NCBI GenBank assembly: GCA_965220045.1
Contig: OZ244803.1
Span: 62,001-126,000, forward strand
DNA length: 64,000 nucleotides
Reading direction: 5' to 3'
From: VXOZ01 sp965220045
GTDB lineage: Bacteria > Chloroflexota > UBA11872 > VXOZ01
Positions 8,346 to 17,225 of the stretch are shown in pieces (positions within the stretch are counted from its first letter, which is position 1; every line of letters starts with the position of its first letter). The notes under the pieces are model-generated. The model made no database searches. It worked only from the letters and a program-made list of their open reading frames with translations, and had not been told where the DNA came from. The translations under genes and the position numbers were made by a program.

Positions 8346-9563
8346 TCAACCTTCCACAGCGCGCTCCTTAATCGTGACGAGGACGTTATGCGAATCTACG
8401 TTAGACTCAATCTCGGGGTGCCCGGCTTCGCGCAGCAGCCTCCTGGCCAAGGGAATGCCTAGCCCAAACCGCTGCACAAATCCTAGATTCCGCATCGCTT
8501 CCGCAAGGTTGGGGTTCCGGTATGCCGTCACCCCCGGCTGGCCAAAGTTCTCCGCGCTTACCGAGCCGAAAACACCCCCGGGACTTATGACCTCTATGCG
8601 GTCATCGAACCAGTAGACTCTCACCGGAGCGTTGTTACCCTCATAGGATCGGTGCATGATCGCATTGCGGGTGATCTGCTGGATGGCCGCGACCGGATAG
8701 GTACTCATGCGCCGCTCGACAGGCCCCGACGTAATGTCAACTGCCGTGCGGTTATGACTGTGCAACTTATCGTCGAGACGGCGCAGCACGTCCGTAATCG
8801 TGCCGCTGATCGCCTGCTCATCGGTGATGGGTCCCGTCACGTCACTGCCGGCAATGCGCAGGAATTGAACGTACGCCCCCGGCAGGTAGAAGAGCGCCCG
8901 TTTGCCCAAAACGAGCATGCCCAACACGGTGGGAACCGGCTCATCGGCCGACTCGATCATCTTCGTCGCGGCCAACTGCTCTTCCCGTGTGCGGTCATTG
9001 GCCTCCAGCACCTCTTGCGCGAAGGCTTGCGGTAAGTACTCGTTCTCGAATTGGGTCAAGTCCAGGTCGTTCAAGGTGGCAGACCGAATTGGCCGAATGT
9101 CGAACGGTATGTCTCCAAAGCGGCGCTTCTCGTTGAGAATGCGTTCTTCCTGCGCTGTTGCGACTCCGCGCCGTGAGCCGATGCGGACGTGCACGCGACC
9201 GTTGTAACGAACCGGCGGTGAATCGGACGGCTGTACCGTGACTATGGCCACATCCTGGCCGCAGAAAGAGCGGTTCTCCACTGTCAGCGAGGGCGGCGGT
9301 ACGGTCTTACCGTCAGTCTTCATGTCCGCCAGTTGCCGGAGCAATTCATCTGTCACAGACAAGCCAATGGGTGTTCCATCATCCCGCACTCCGACGAAGA
9401 CGACTCCTGGAGTGCGGTGGTCGGGCAGGTCATTGGCAAATGCACAGATGGCTTCACGGATCCGGTTGGGCGCATCGCCGCGCAGAGACTCTTTGAATTC
9501 AACGCGGTCTGATTCTCCCGCACGCATCAAATCAGTCAGGTGTTCGTTGTCGAGCGTCGCCAC
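8346..9563 (-). CDS. AlbA-domain/HATPase putative transcriptional regulator
   Basis: The 405-residue protein has the architecture of AlbA_2 (Schlafen-type) plus HATPase_c_4 regulators, often annotated as ATP-binding transcriptional regulators. The N-terminal AlbA-type motifs are DRVEFKES (19-26), ICAFAND (39-45) and TPGVVFVGVRDDG (51-63). The C-terminal third has RNAIMHRSYEG and the glycine-rich RFGLGIPLARRLL typical of the HATPase_c_4 part. GTG at 9563 is the likely start, with GGAG 8 bases upstream. No partner gene is adjacent. Proteins of this class are found both as regulators and near defence loci, and nothing here decides between the two. Confidence 0.8.
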   Translation of the reverse strand: MATLDNEHLTDLMRAGESDRVEFKESLRGDAPNRIREAICAFANDLPDHRTPGVVFVGVRDDGTPIGLSVTDELLRQLADMKTDGKTVPPPSLTVENRSFCGQDVAIVTVQPSDSPPVRYNGRVHVRIGSRRGVATAQEERILNEKRRFGDIPFDIRPIRSATLNDLDLTQFENEYLPQAFAQEVLEANDRTREEQLAATKMIESADEPVPTVLGMLVLGKRALFYLPGAYVQFLRIAGSDVTGPITDEQAISGTITDVLRRLDDKLHSHNRTAVDITSGPVERRMSTYPVAAIQQITRNAIMHRSYEGNNAPVRVYWFDDRIEVISPGGVFGSVSAENFGQPGVTAYRNPNLAEAMRNLGFVQRFGLGIPLARRLLREAGHPEIESNVDSHNVLVTIKERAVEG

Positions 9564-9667
9564 AGTGGTTGCTCCACAATCCGCGCCACGAGAGGCTTGG
9601 AGCTATTGGGCACATTCATTGGGTTGCTTCAGCAGCTCTGCTTTCCCGGAGCGAAGCGAAGAGGACT

Positions 9668-10993
9668 CTACTTGCTCGTTATGCGATAGATCTCGCCCGT
9701 GCGGATGATCACGTACACCTCGCCATCCGAGTCTTCGCCAAACGAGGTTATTTCCGATGGAGCTTGAAGCAGCACGGAACGCAGCCAGGTGCCGTCGGCT
9801 TGGGGCGTGAGCGTCCAGACGATGCCGGAACAGTAGTCGCCAAAGATGTAGTTGCCGGCGAGGTCCGGCAGTTGTTGTCCCCGATACACGTAGCCGCCGG
9901 TCACCGAGCAGCCCTCACTGCGACCATACTCCGCGATTGGGAAGGTCATCTCTCTGATGGACATGCCCTCGCGGCTGCCACTGAATCGCTCGCTGCCCTC
10001 GAAGAGCTTCCAGCCGTAGTTCTCACCGCCCGGGCTGGACGCCGGCTGGAAGTTCACCTCTTCCAGCTTGTTCTGACCGACGTCGGCGGTGAAGAGGTCG
10101 CCGGTAACGCGATCGAACGAAAAGCGCCACACATTGCGCAGGCCCCACGCCCAGATTTCCGGTCGCACCCCATCATGTCCCACGAAGGGATTGTCCGCCG
10201 GAATGACGTACGGGCTCCCTGAACGCACGTCGATGCGGAGCAGCGTGCCGAGCAGCGTACTCCGGTCCTGCCCGCTGTTGAGCGGATCGCCACCGGAGCC
10301 GCCATCGCCCAAGGTGACGTAGAGATAGCCGTCGGGACCAAACTTGATGAGGCCGCCGTTGTGGTTGCTATACGGCTGCCCCACGCGCAGGAGCACCTCT
10401 TCGCTGTCCCGATCGGCTGCGTTCGGATTGTCTGCAGAAACGCGATAGCGGGCGACTACCGTATCACCGTCGTTGTCCGTGTAGTAGACGTAGAAGATGC
10501 CATTGTCCGCGTAGTCAGGGTCAAATGCCATACTCAAGAGACCCTGCTCGTTGGCGCGAGAGCCGACGCGGGAGTCGATATCGAGAAACAGGGGCTCCTG
10601 CCGACCGCCGTCTTTGAGAATAGCGATGGTGCCGTCCTGCTCCACGATAAAGAGCCTGCCGCTAGTATCGCCGGGCGCGTTGATGAGGTAGAGCGGACGG
10701 TCAAAGCCGGCACCGACTCTTTCCAGACCGTACGCGCCTTCAGCTGGCGGTTGCGGCGTGCTGAGAGCGGGCGCCGCTGTCGGCGCGGGCGCTGTCGTGG
10801 GTTGCGGCGCTGGCGTGGTTACAATTGGTGTGGGAATAGGGGTGGCAATTGCCGGCGTTGGCGGAGGCTCTGGTTCGTCATCGCCGCATGCGCTGAGGAT
10901 GAGAGCCCCCAACAAGGCCAGCACCACAAACACGACCAGTTGGATTGTCATTCGCTTGTGTCTGGGCTTCATCACTTCAGCTCTACCAAACAT
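9668..10993 (-). CDS. lipoprotein PQQ-dependent sugar dehydrogenase (glucose/sorbosone type)
   Basis: The protein of about 441 residues begins with a basic stretch, a hydrophobic segment and the lipobox LILSAC followed by GDDEPEP, so it should be a lipoprotein facing outside the membrane. A Pro/Thr/Ala-rich linker (about 38-80) leads to a six-bladed propeller with family strings such as FDRPLYLINAPGD, EQGLLSMAFDPDYADNG, HNGGLIKFGPDGYLYVT, ALGDGGSGGDP-like LGDGGSGGDP, and YGWKLFEG. These belong to the soluble aldose/sorbosone dehydrogenase family, which oxidises sugars with PQQ. I set the start at ATG 10993 because AAGGAAA sits about 8 bases upstream. GTG 11002 and ATG 10972 are alternatives. 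Whether PQQ is made in this organism cannot be seen. Confidence 0.85.
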   Translation of the reverse strand: MFGRAEVMKPRHKRMTIQLVVFVVLALLGALILSACGDDEPEPPPTPAIATPIPTPIVTTPAPQPTTAPAPTAAPALSTPQPPAEGAYGLERVGAGFDRPLYLINAPGDTSGRLFIVEQDGTIAILKDGGRQEPLFLDIDSRVGSRANEQGLLSMAFDPDYADNGIFYVYYTDNDGDTVVARYRVSADNPNAADRDSEEVLLRVGQPYSNHNGGLIKFGPDGYLYVTLGDGGSGGDPLNSGQDRSTLLGTLLRIDVRSGSPYVIPADNPFVGHDGVRPEIWAWGLRNVWRFSFDRVTGDLFTADVGQNKLEEVNFQPASSPGGENYGWKLFEGSERFSGSREGMSIREMTFPIAEYGRSEGCSVTGGYVYRGQQLPDLAGNYIFGDYCSGIVWTLTPQADGTWLRSVLLQAPSEITSFGEDSDGEVYVIIRTGEIYRITSK

Positions 10994-11108
10994 GTAACTC
11001 ACTTTCCTTCGGGTGCCAACTGCGAAGTACGCGGCAATCTCTTGGACTGTGCCTGCCTCATCTCGTCTTCTGCCGGTTGCTTGGCTCCAGCCTCTGCCTC
11101 ATAGTCTC

Positions 11109-11621
11109 ATGATACACTGGGTAGCGCCGCCCCGGCAGTGCGTCTGTCAGGCGCTATGTGATTGCCACCGGAAGCGCAGGAAATTGCCGCCTATCCCTGA
11201 ATCGGAAATCGCCCAACCGTTCCCAGCCGTCTATGTGAAACGCTGCCGCGCCGCGCGCCGGGACTTGTCGGCCCAGTGGACTCCCGCTGCCGGCGACTGG
11301 GTGCTGCAAGCAGATTCCATACGTCTCCTCGAGGATGACCGGGCGGCATGCGCCGGCGACGTCGTTGCCGACCGCGAAATCTGCTGGCTGCCGCGGCTCG
11401 ATCAGCTCCTGGCAATGCTGAACGCCGTCTCGCCCCACACCGTGTTGGACTGCTACAAGGGTGACTTTGCCTGCATCTGCTTTGACGAAGTGAGCCGCCG
11501 CATCGCCGATGTGGTAGCGGAAACGCCCGAACTGGCATGCCTGCAGGCATTTCTTTTCATCTGCGCGGAGCTGGCGGCGCAGGAGAGCCAGGGGGACTGG
11601 CCGCCGACACATGCCAAATAG
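11109..11621 (+). CDS. hypothetical protein overlapping the EndoQ-like gene
   Basis: I do not recognise this protein. The convincing part runs from about 11184 to the stop and contains AGDWVLQADSIRLLEDD, LDCYKGDFACICFDEVSRR and a C-terminal Ala/Leu-rich helix. Its stop overlaps the start of the EndoQ-like gene by 11 bases, and it is on the same strand, so co-translation is likely. The start is uncertain: GTG 11013, ATG 11109 and TTG 11184 are all in frame, and none has a well spaced ribosome site. The coupling suggests an accessory role with the endonuclease, but that is inference only. Confidence 0.5.
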   Translation: MIHWVAPPRQCVCQALCDCHRKRRKLPPIPESEIAQPFPAVYVKRCRAARRDLSAQWTPAAGDWVLQADSIRLLEDDRAACAGDVVADREICWLPRLDQLLAMLNAVSPHTVLDCYKGDFACICFDEVSRRIADVVAETPELACLQAFLFICAELAAQESQGDWPPTHAK

Positions 11622-12882
11622 CGCCATAGACCCTCAGTTCTCCAGCACTTCCCTGCACGCCGGCTACCGGGCGGACCTCCACCTCCATTCGTCGTTTGCC
11701 ATTGGGACGGCGTGGGACATTACCATACCCAACTTGGCGCGGTGGGCACGGCGCAAAGGCATCCACCTGCTGGCTACCGCCGACTTCACCCACCCGGCCT
11801 GGCGCGCCCACCTGCGGGAGACGCTGCAACCCACTGCAGGCGACCTCTTTACCTACGGTGACACGCACTTCATTCTCGGCACCGAGCTGTCCTGTGTCTT
11901 CAAACATGCCGGCAAGGGCCGGCGCCTGCATCTGCTGGTGTACGTGCCGGACTTCACTGCCGTGGAAAAGCTGTGCCGGTTCTTAGAAGACATTGGCACA
12001 AAGCTCACCGGTGACGGGCGGCCTATGATTTCCCTGCACGCGCGCGAGCTAGCGGCCGCGATCCTGGACATAGACCCACGCAGCATTATCGTTCCGGCGC
12101 ACGTGTGGACGCCGTGGTACGCGCTGTTTGGTTCCAAGTCCGGTTTTGACGCACTTGAAGAGTGCTTTGGCAATCTCGCGCCTGCCATTCCCGCCCTGGA
12201 AACGGGCCTTTCGAGCGATCCGGCCATGAATTGGCGCGTGCCGGATGCCTTTGGGCGCAGCATCGTTTCGTTCTCCGATGCCCACTCCCCGCGCAATCTC
12301 GGGCGTGAGCTGACCGCGTTCCAAGGACCGCTGACGTTCGACGGTCTCGCCGCCGCGCTCAGAGATGAACGCATTGCCTACACACTGGAGTACCATCCGG
12401 AGGAAGGCAAGTACCACGCCACCGGCCACCGCGCCTGCAACGTGCGCTATCTGCCGGCGGATACCCAAGCGCAGGGCACGTCGTGTCCCGTGTGCGGCCG
12501 CGCACTGACGGTGGGTGTGCTGGAACGCGTTGAGGCGCTGGCGACCCGTCCGGAAGTCCCCGTACGTGCTGACGCGCACGGTTTCCTGCACGGGCCGGAG
12601 GGACGCCCGCCCTTCAGGCACATAGTCCCGCTGGCGCAAATCCTGGCCGAAGCCCTCGGCGTCGGCGAGCGCACGCAGAAGGTTGCGCAGGTCTATTCGG
12701 AACTAACCGACGCATTCGGCTCGGAGTTCACGGTCTTGCTGGAGGCGGATCTCGAGGATCTTGCAGACGCGGCGGGCGAGCGGATAGCCGACGGCATCCG
12801 CCGTATGCGCAGCGGCGACATAGCGGTCGATCCCGGGTATGACGGCGTCTACGGCACGGTGCGCATCTGGCCTGATGGCTAG
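11611..12882 (+). CDS. EndoQ-like PHP-domain endonuclease
   Basis: The 423-residue protein matches the PHP-domain endonuclease Q family, which nicks DNA 5' of deaminated bases such as uracil or hypoxanthine. The N-terminal metal motif is DLHLHSSFA (23-31). Further PHP ligands appear in TADFTHP (57-62), GTELSC (90-95), VPAHVWTPW (161-169) and FSDAHS (221-226). A C-terminal zinc site is visible as HRACN (273-277) plus CPVCG (292-296), followed by LTVGVLERVEALA, which is typical of EndoQ. It overlaps an upstream hypothetical gene. A histidinol-phosphatase-type PHP enzyme is less likely because of the zinc finger. Catalytic activity on damaged DNA is known for the family and inferred for this protein. 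Confidence 0.85.
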   Translation: MPNSAIDPQFSSTSLHAGYRADLHLHSSFAIGTAWDITIPNLARWARRKGIHLLATADFTHPAWRAHLRETLQPTAGDLFTYGDTHFILGTELSCVFKHAGKGRRLHLLVYVPDFTAVEKLCRFLEDIGTKLTGDGRPMISLHARELAAAILDIDPRSIIVPAHVWTPWYALFGSKSGFDALEECFGNLAPAIPALETGLSSDPAMNWRVPDAFGRSIVSFSDAHSPRNLGRELTAFQGPLTFDGLAAALRDERIAYTLEYHPEEGKYHATGHRACNVRYLPADTQAQGTSCPVCGRALTVGVLERVEALATRPEVPVRADAHGFLHGPEGRPPFRHIVPLAQILAEALGVGERTQKVAQVYSELTDAFGSEFTVLLEADLEDLADAAGERIADGIRRMRSGDIAVDPGYDGVYGTVRIWPDG

Positions 12883-13596
12883 CAGAAGAGGACGCAATCT
12901 GCGCCATCCGCGTTGTGGGTTGCAGATCCGCGCCGCTTGTCTTCATCGCGCTTGTCGCCGCCCTTGTCGGATGCCTGGACAGGCTCGAAATTGGCGTGAG
13001 TTTTCTTCTCCCAATGGAGACCTTTGCGAAACCCTCGCCGCAGCGAGGCAGTCCCCTCTCCCTCGACGGGAGAGGGTTAGAACCTGCCCCGTACGCCGAT
13101 ACACAGTATCGGATGATACGGAGGTGACGGTGAATCTGCTCTGAACGCCAGTAAGTTTGACTCTGATATGTATTGACTGACATGTCATACGATTACAACA
13201 GCAAGGAACCCCCTCACCCCTGCCCTCTCCCCGAGGAGAGGGGGTACCTCCTTGTTCTCTGGACCTGGTTATGCAAAGGTCTCCAATGGCTGGATCGCGG
13301 ACTAGACAAGCAATCGTGCACACTGGCTTTCTCCTAGATGCGAGGGGATGTCTTGCGTAATTGACGATAAGTATGGGAAAGTCATCAGAAGAGAGCGCCA
13401 AACGAAAGAAAAACGCGTGAACTCCGTTTGGGGCCTGTGGATTGGCGGAACTTGGCCTGAATGTGCCAAGAGTGCCCCGAGTCCTTGCGAGCGGCGAGGC
13501 CCCCACTGGCGCGGCTATTGGTAGGGCGTGCCACTTGCCGCCAAGAGCTGAGAGTCACGCATACAGCGACAAGAGAGACTGAGGATAGGGTGCGCG
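12883..13596. repeat. gene-free 0.7 kb with two REP hairpins
   Basis: I find no credible gene in this stretch. Two hairpins of the ccctctcc family are present: CCCTCTCCC/GGGAGAGGG at 13054-13076 with a 5-base loop, and CCCTCTCC/GGAGAGGG at 13223-13242. The two units point in opposite directions and lie about 150 bases apart, as paired REP units often do. The rest (13260-13590) shows no clear signal apart from the upstream region of the next gene. Confidence 0.55.
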
Positions 13597-14043
13597 ATGT
13601 CCGCAAGTGAGGAACGCAGTGAGATGGAAGCCTCGCCACGCCTACGACGTTATCGCCGGCTCGCGTGGGCGTTGCTGCTGCTGTGGTCATGTGGCTGGGG
13701 GATCGTTGGCGTAGGTCCCTGGATAGGTATTCCCGATCTGTCGCAGGATAGCCCGGTCATCCATCTCATTCCGGTAGGCATCGGCATTATCGGCGGCATC
13801 GCCACGCGCCGCCATCCCCTGGCGGGCGGCGTGTACTGGCTGATCACGGGGTTCTTACTCTCTTCTCTGATAGTGGTGCGGATGCAGAGCGTAGCCGACA
13901 TGCTCATCTGGTGTTTTGCCGCATTTCCCGCTCTTGTAACGGGCATCCTCTTTATCGTCAACCTCACGCCCGCGGAGCGGGCCGCGGTGCCGTCTGGGAC
14001 GAAGTCAAAGCAGGCTAAAGGGTCGCAGAGGCGCAAGCGCTGA
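13597..14043 (+). CDS. hypothetical integral membrane protein
   Basis: The 148-residue protein has a polar, charged N-terminus (1-22) and four likely membrane segments at about 23-43, 53-66, 77-93 and 102-124. It ends with a very basic tail (GTKSKQAKGSQRRKR). It resembles small four-helix membrane proteins of unknown role, and I cannot name a family. No obvious ribosome site lies before ATG 13597, so a later start is possible. It converges with the nuclease gene on the other strand, with 28 bases between the stops. No functional partner is visible. Confidence 0.55.
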   Translation: MSASEERSEMEASPRLRRYRRLAWALLLLWSCGWGIVGVGPWIGIPDLSQDSPVIHLIPVGIGIIGGIATRRHPLAGGVYWLITGFLLSSLIVVRMQSVADMLIWCFAAFPALVTGILFIVNLTPAERAAVPSGTKSKQAKGSQRRKR

Positions 14044-14071
14044 CAGCGGCCGAAAGCCGCACGCCGCCGCT

Positions 14072-15892
14072 TCACTCCAAGGGCAGCATGTCCGGCAAAG
14101 ACGCCACGCTGGGGTTGATTGTGGGCTCCACTACCCCCAGCCGCTCCAGACGATTGCAGGCAGCCGCCAGGGCGTCGTGCAGGCGATTGGGGTCGATTGG
14201 GATGACGGCCGGATCGTCACGGTGCTGATAGACCCACTGCAGCACAAAGTGGCGTATGGTGTCAGTCGAGGCTGCGCTCTCAGGCAGCGAGAGATGGTGC
14301 GCAAAGTAGCCGCGGAGCGTCTCCCCGAGCACCGCTTCCGTCGCCGGTCCGAGGGTCTCCTGTCCCAGCATCTGACCGTTGCGGACGAAGAATAGGTGTA
14401 CCTTTTCCGGTGGGTTTGCGGGATAGATAAGCAGGATGGTGTGCCCCGCGAATCCTCCAGAGAGCGGGCGGTGGTGAGCGCGGAGGCGGCGTAGGATGCG
14501 CAACGCCTCGACGACGGCGGGCGAGTCTTGATCCTGCCAGCGGCGTATGACGGCGTCCGGCCCCTCGGACAGGAATTGGAAGACAAGGTTCGCTTGGTCT
14601 TCCTCCCCCAGAGAATCAGTGGCGTCAATGAGGCGCCGCGCCACCCGGGCATTCCACGCCGCCGCCGCCCGGTTGCGGTACGGACCGAAGTATGTCGAGT
14701 CATCCGGCCGCAGGCGGCTGCTCGTGCGCACCTTAATGCCGGCCTTCTGGCTGCGCCAGACGCGGACGTATGGTTGCAGGGGACGGTATTGCTGCTGCAC
14801 GTTATAGATCGGCTGCAACTCCTGGATGATCTGCGCCTCCCGGAGCAGCGCTTCGAATTCCGAGCCCGTAATCTCGACGTCAATGCGGTCAAGGCGTTCA
14901 ATCATGCCGTCGAAGAGCCGGTCGGGATTGGATAGGTGGCTGCGGACCCGCCGCTGCAGCGACTTCGACTTGCCGACGTAGAGCACAGCGCCTTCGGCAT
15001 CGCGCAGAACGTAGATACCGGGAAGTGCGGGAATGAGCCGGATCTGGGCCTGCAGCGCCGTCCGGCGCACCGGCAGCAGGCGCCGGCCCTGGCCGTCTTC
15101 CATCCAATCCAAGAACGTCCGCATACTCGCCCGGTGCGCGTCGGGAACCTGGGTGAGGAGCTGCGCAAAACACTGGGCGGTGACGCGCGCGTCGACGAGG
15201 GCGCGGTGCTTGGGAGCATCGTTCATGCCGAGGTGCCGCGCCAGGCGCTCCAGGCTCGGCCGCTTGAGGTCTGGGAAGAGCCGCGCGCAGAGCATTACGG
15301 TGTCAATCGTGGGATTGGCCAGAGGGCGGCGCTGGGTCCAGAGCGCTTCGCTCAGCAGGAAGTTGAGGTCGGCGGCAACATTGTGACCCACCACCGGCAC
15401 ATGGTCGATGAAGGCGTAGAGATCGTCGAGCACCAGGCCGGCCGGTGGGGCATCGCAGAGCATGTCGTCACTGATGCCGGTCAGTTGCCAGATGCGCTTG
15501 CTTACACGCTGGCCCGGATTGACGAGCGTATTAAAGTGAGCAATTTCCTCACCGTTGCAAATCCGTACCGCGCCTAGCTCGATGATGCGGTGCCGTCCCG
15601 CGATGCCGCCGGTGGTCTCGACGTCGAGCACCACGAATACCTGCGCGCTAAGCGCATCCCCGGCATCCTGCTGCCACTGCGTCAGTTCCCAGTTGCCGGC
15701 CGCGTTCTGGGTGAAACGGCCGTCGGCGACGAGTCTCTCTGCGACAAGCCGCAGCAGCGGGGGCGGGAGCTCGCCGTTCATTTGCATGGCGGCTTGCGCC
15801 AGGGCCGCCACAGTCATTGCGCGCCCGCCGTCCTCCAAGACGCGGAAGGCACGTTCGACGAGCACATGACGCTCAAATGCAGGGACTGACAT
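14072..15892 (-). CDS. DnaQ-type exonuclease fused to a UvrC-like GIY-YIG domain
   Basis: The 606-residue protein combines three regions. Residues 1-80 look like a winged-helix or leader region. A DEDDh 3'-5' exonuclease follows: VVLDVETTG (Asp90, Glu92), VVGHNVAADLNFL (Asp175) and KHRALVDA (His229, Asp234). A GIY-YIG nuclease comes next (LPGIYVLRD 290-298, VLYVGKSKSLQRRVRSHL 303-320) and then a long UvrC-like C-terminal region. DnaQ-GIY-YIG fusions are known in several bacterial phyla and are presumed to act in repair or DNA processing. I start at ATG 15892, because a longer frame upstream to 16063 would overlap the next gene by more than 100 bases and has no family-like sequence. Confidence 0.87.
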   Translation of the reverse strand: MSVPAFERHVLVERAFRVLEDGGRAMTVAALAQAAMQMNGELPPPLLRLVAERLVADGRFTQNAAGNWELTQWQQDAGDALSAQVFVVLDVETTGGIAGRHRIIELGAVRICNGEEIAHFNTLVNPGQRVSKRIWQLTGISDDMLCDAPPAGLVLDDLYAFIDHVPVVGHNVAADLNFLLSEALWTQRRPLANPTIDTVMLCARLFPDLKRPSLERLARHLGMNDAPKHRALVDARVTAQCFAQLLTQVPDAHRASMRTFLDWMEDGQGRRLLPVRRTALQAQIRLIPALPGIYVLRDAEGAVLYVGKSKSLQRRVRSHLSNPDRLFDGMIERLDRIDVEITGSEFEALLREAQIIQELQPIYNVQQQYRPLQPYVRVWRSQKAGIKVRTSSRLRPDDSTYFGPYRNRAAAAWNARVARRLIDATDSLGEEDQANLVFQFLSEGPDAVIRRWQDQDSPAVVEALRILRRLRAHHRPLSGGFAGHTILLIYPANPPEKVHLFFVRNGQMLGQETLGPATEAVLGETLRGYFAHHLSLPESAASTDTIRHFVLQWVYQHRDDPAVIPIDPNRLHDALAAACNRLERLGVVEPTINPSVASLPDMLPLE

Positions 15893-15944
15893 CAGATTTG
15901 ATTTGAACCGGTGGCTGGGTTGGGATTCAGCGTCGAGAGCATGT

Positions 15945-17225
15945 TCATTCAGATAGCGGGATACCCGTGTTGCTAGAGAGTTGCCGCAAGTCGGCGAGCA
16001 CGGCCGGATCGAGGGGGACGCCGTGCGCCAGCCGCTCGTCCATACACTCCTGTTCGATTTCACCGGGCAGCGTGACGCGGTCGAACCCCGGCGCCAGCGG
16101 GAGTTCCCGCATTTCCGTCAAGAGAGTCTCCATGCGTTGCGTAAAGGCCTCGAGGCCGAGAAAAGCCTCTATGTCGATGGCAATGAAGAGGTGGGCAACG
16201 TCGGCGGGCCGGCTCATGTCGCTGAAGAACCCCGCGGCGTGCACGCCCAGGGTTGCGCCGGTGAGGAGCGACGTAAAGACCTCTACCATCAATGCCAGCC
16301 CGGAACCCTTGTAGTCTGCCAGCGGGCGCACGCCGCCCTGCCTGGCGCGCGTAGGGTCGGTCGTCGGCAAGCCGTCGGGCCCAACCGCCCACGTGTCCGG
16401 AATGGACCGCCCCCGCTTCTCCGCGAGGACCACGTGTCCCATGGCCACGACGCTCGTCGCCATATCCAGAATGAGCGGGGCCCCGCGGGTGGGGGCGCCG
16501 AAGCAGATGGGGTTCGTGCCCAGGAATTTCTTGGCCGTGCCCCAGGGCACCAGGGCGGGGCTCGAATTGGTGGTCACGATGCTGACGCAACCAGCATCCG
16601 CCATCTGCAACCCATAGTCGGCCGCCATGCCGAAGTGATTGCTGTTGTGAACGCCCACCGTGGCAATGCCCTGTTCCCGCGCCAGGCGGACGGCGAGTTG
16701 GGTGGCAAAAGTGCCGACCGGCACGCCGAGCCCGTTGTCGCCGTTTACCAATGCGGCAGCCGCGCGCCGCCGTTCCACGTGGATGTTCGCGTTGCCGTTT
16801 ACTACGCCGTTGCGGATTCGTTGCACCAGGGCGGAGAGGCGGGTGATGCCATGGGACTCTACGCCGCGCAGGTCGCAGAGCACGAGGTGCCGGGCCGACT
16901 GCGCCGCATGCTCCACGGGAATGCCCTCATGCACGAGCACATCCCGGGCAAACTGCTCGAGGCCGGGGGCGGGAATGCGCTGCGTGACAGCGGATGCTGC
17001 AGCAGTCTTGCTCACGCTCTTGCCGGGCGCGGACGCACCGGTATTAGACGCGCTCGTGCCTGTATTTGCCTTGCCTGCGTCCAGTATGGTCTCTCCCTCG
17101 CCTGCAATGGGCGTGTCCCCACCTGTGATGGGCGGGCTCGAGCCCGAATTGGACGCGCTCGTGCCTGTACTAGGCGCGCTCGAGCCCGAATTGGGTGCGC
17201 TCGCACCCGAATAGGGTGCGCTCAC
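15945..17225 (-). CDS. Ldh2/malate-lactate dehydrogenase family enzyme with a repeat-derived N-terminal extension
   Basis: Residues from about 85 on form a standard Ldh2-type NAD(P)-dependent dehydrogenase (malate, L-lactate or ureidoglycolate type): DLRGVESHGITRL, VGVHNSNHFGMAADYG, GTNPICFGAPTRGAPLILDMATSVVA and DYKGSGLALMVEV. The first 70 or so residues are unusual. They are degenerate copies of a seven-residue unit such as ASAPNSG, SSAPSTG, TSASNSG, from a 21-bp DNA repeat (17035-17220). The GTG start overlaps the stop of the upstream dehydrogenase gene (GTGA), so the extension appears to be translated. No other start codon with good support lies between the repeat and the enzyme core. The substrate is unknown. 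Confidence 0.82.
   Translation of the reverse strand: MSAPYSGASAPNSGSSAPSTGTSASNSGSSPPITGGDTPIAGEGETILDAGKANTGTSASNTGASAPGKSVSKTAAASAVTQRIPAPGLEQFARDVLVHEGIPVEHAAQSARHLVLCDLRGVESHGITRLSALVQRIRNGVVNGNANIHVERRRAAAALVNGDNGLGVPVGTFATQLAVRLAREQGIATVGVHNSNHFGMAADYGLQMADAGCVSIVTTNSSPALVPWGTAKKFLGTNPICFGAPTRGAPLILDMATSVVAMGHVVLAEKRGRSIPDTWAVGPDGLPTTDPTRARQGGVRPLADYKGSGLALMVEVFTSLLTGATLGVHAAGFFSDMSRPADVAHLFIAIDIEAFLGLEAFTQRMETLLTEMRELPLAPGFDRVTLPGEIEQECMDERLAHGVPLDPAVLADLRQLSSNTGIPLSE
17035..17222 (-). repeat. coding 21-bp minisatellite
   Basis: About eight degenerate 21-bp units, read on the minus strand as (A/S/T)-S-A-P-N-S-G-like heptads, form the 5' end of the Ldh2-type gene. The unit at the very 5' end is best conserved, and those nearer the enzyme core are more diverged. 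Length change by replication slippage would keep the frame, because the unit is a multiple of three. Confidence 0.75.

Noticed and set aside
15893..16063. A longer start for the DnaQ/GIY-YIG gene
   Set aside because: The extra 57 residues overlap the end of the Ldh2-type gene and have no family character. ATG 15892 fits better.
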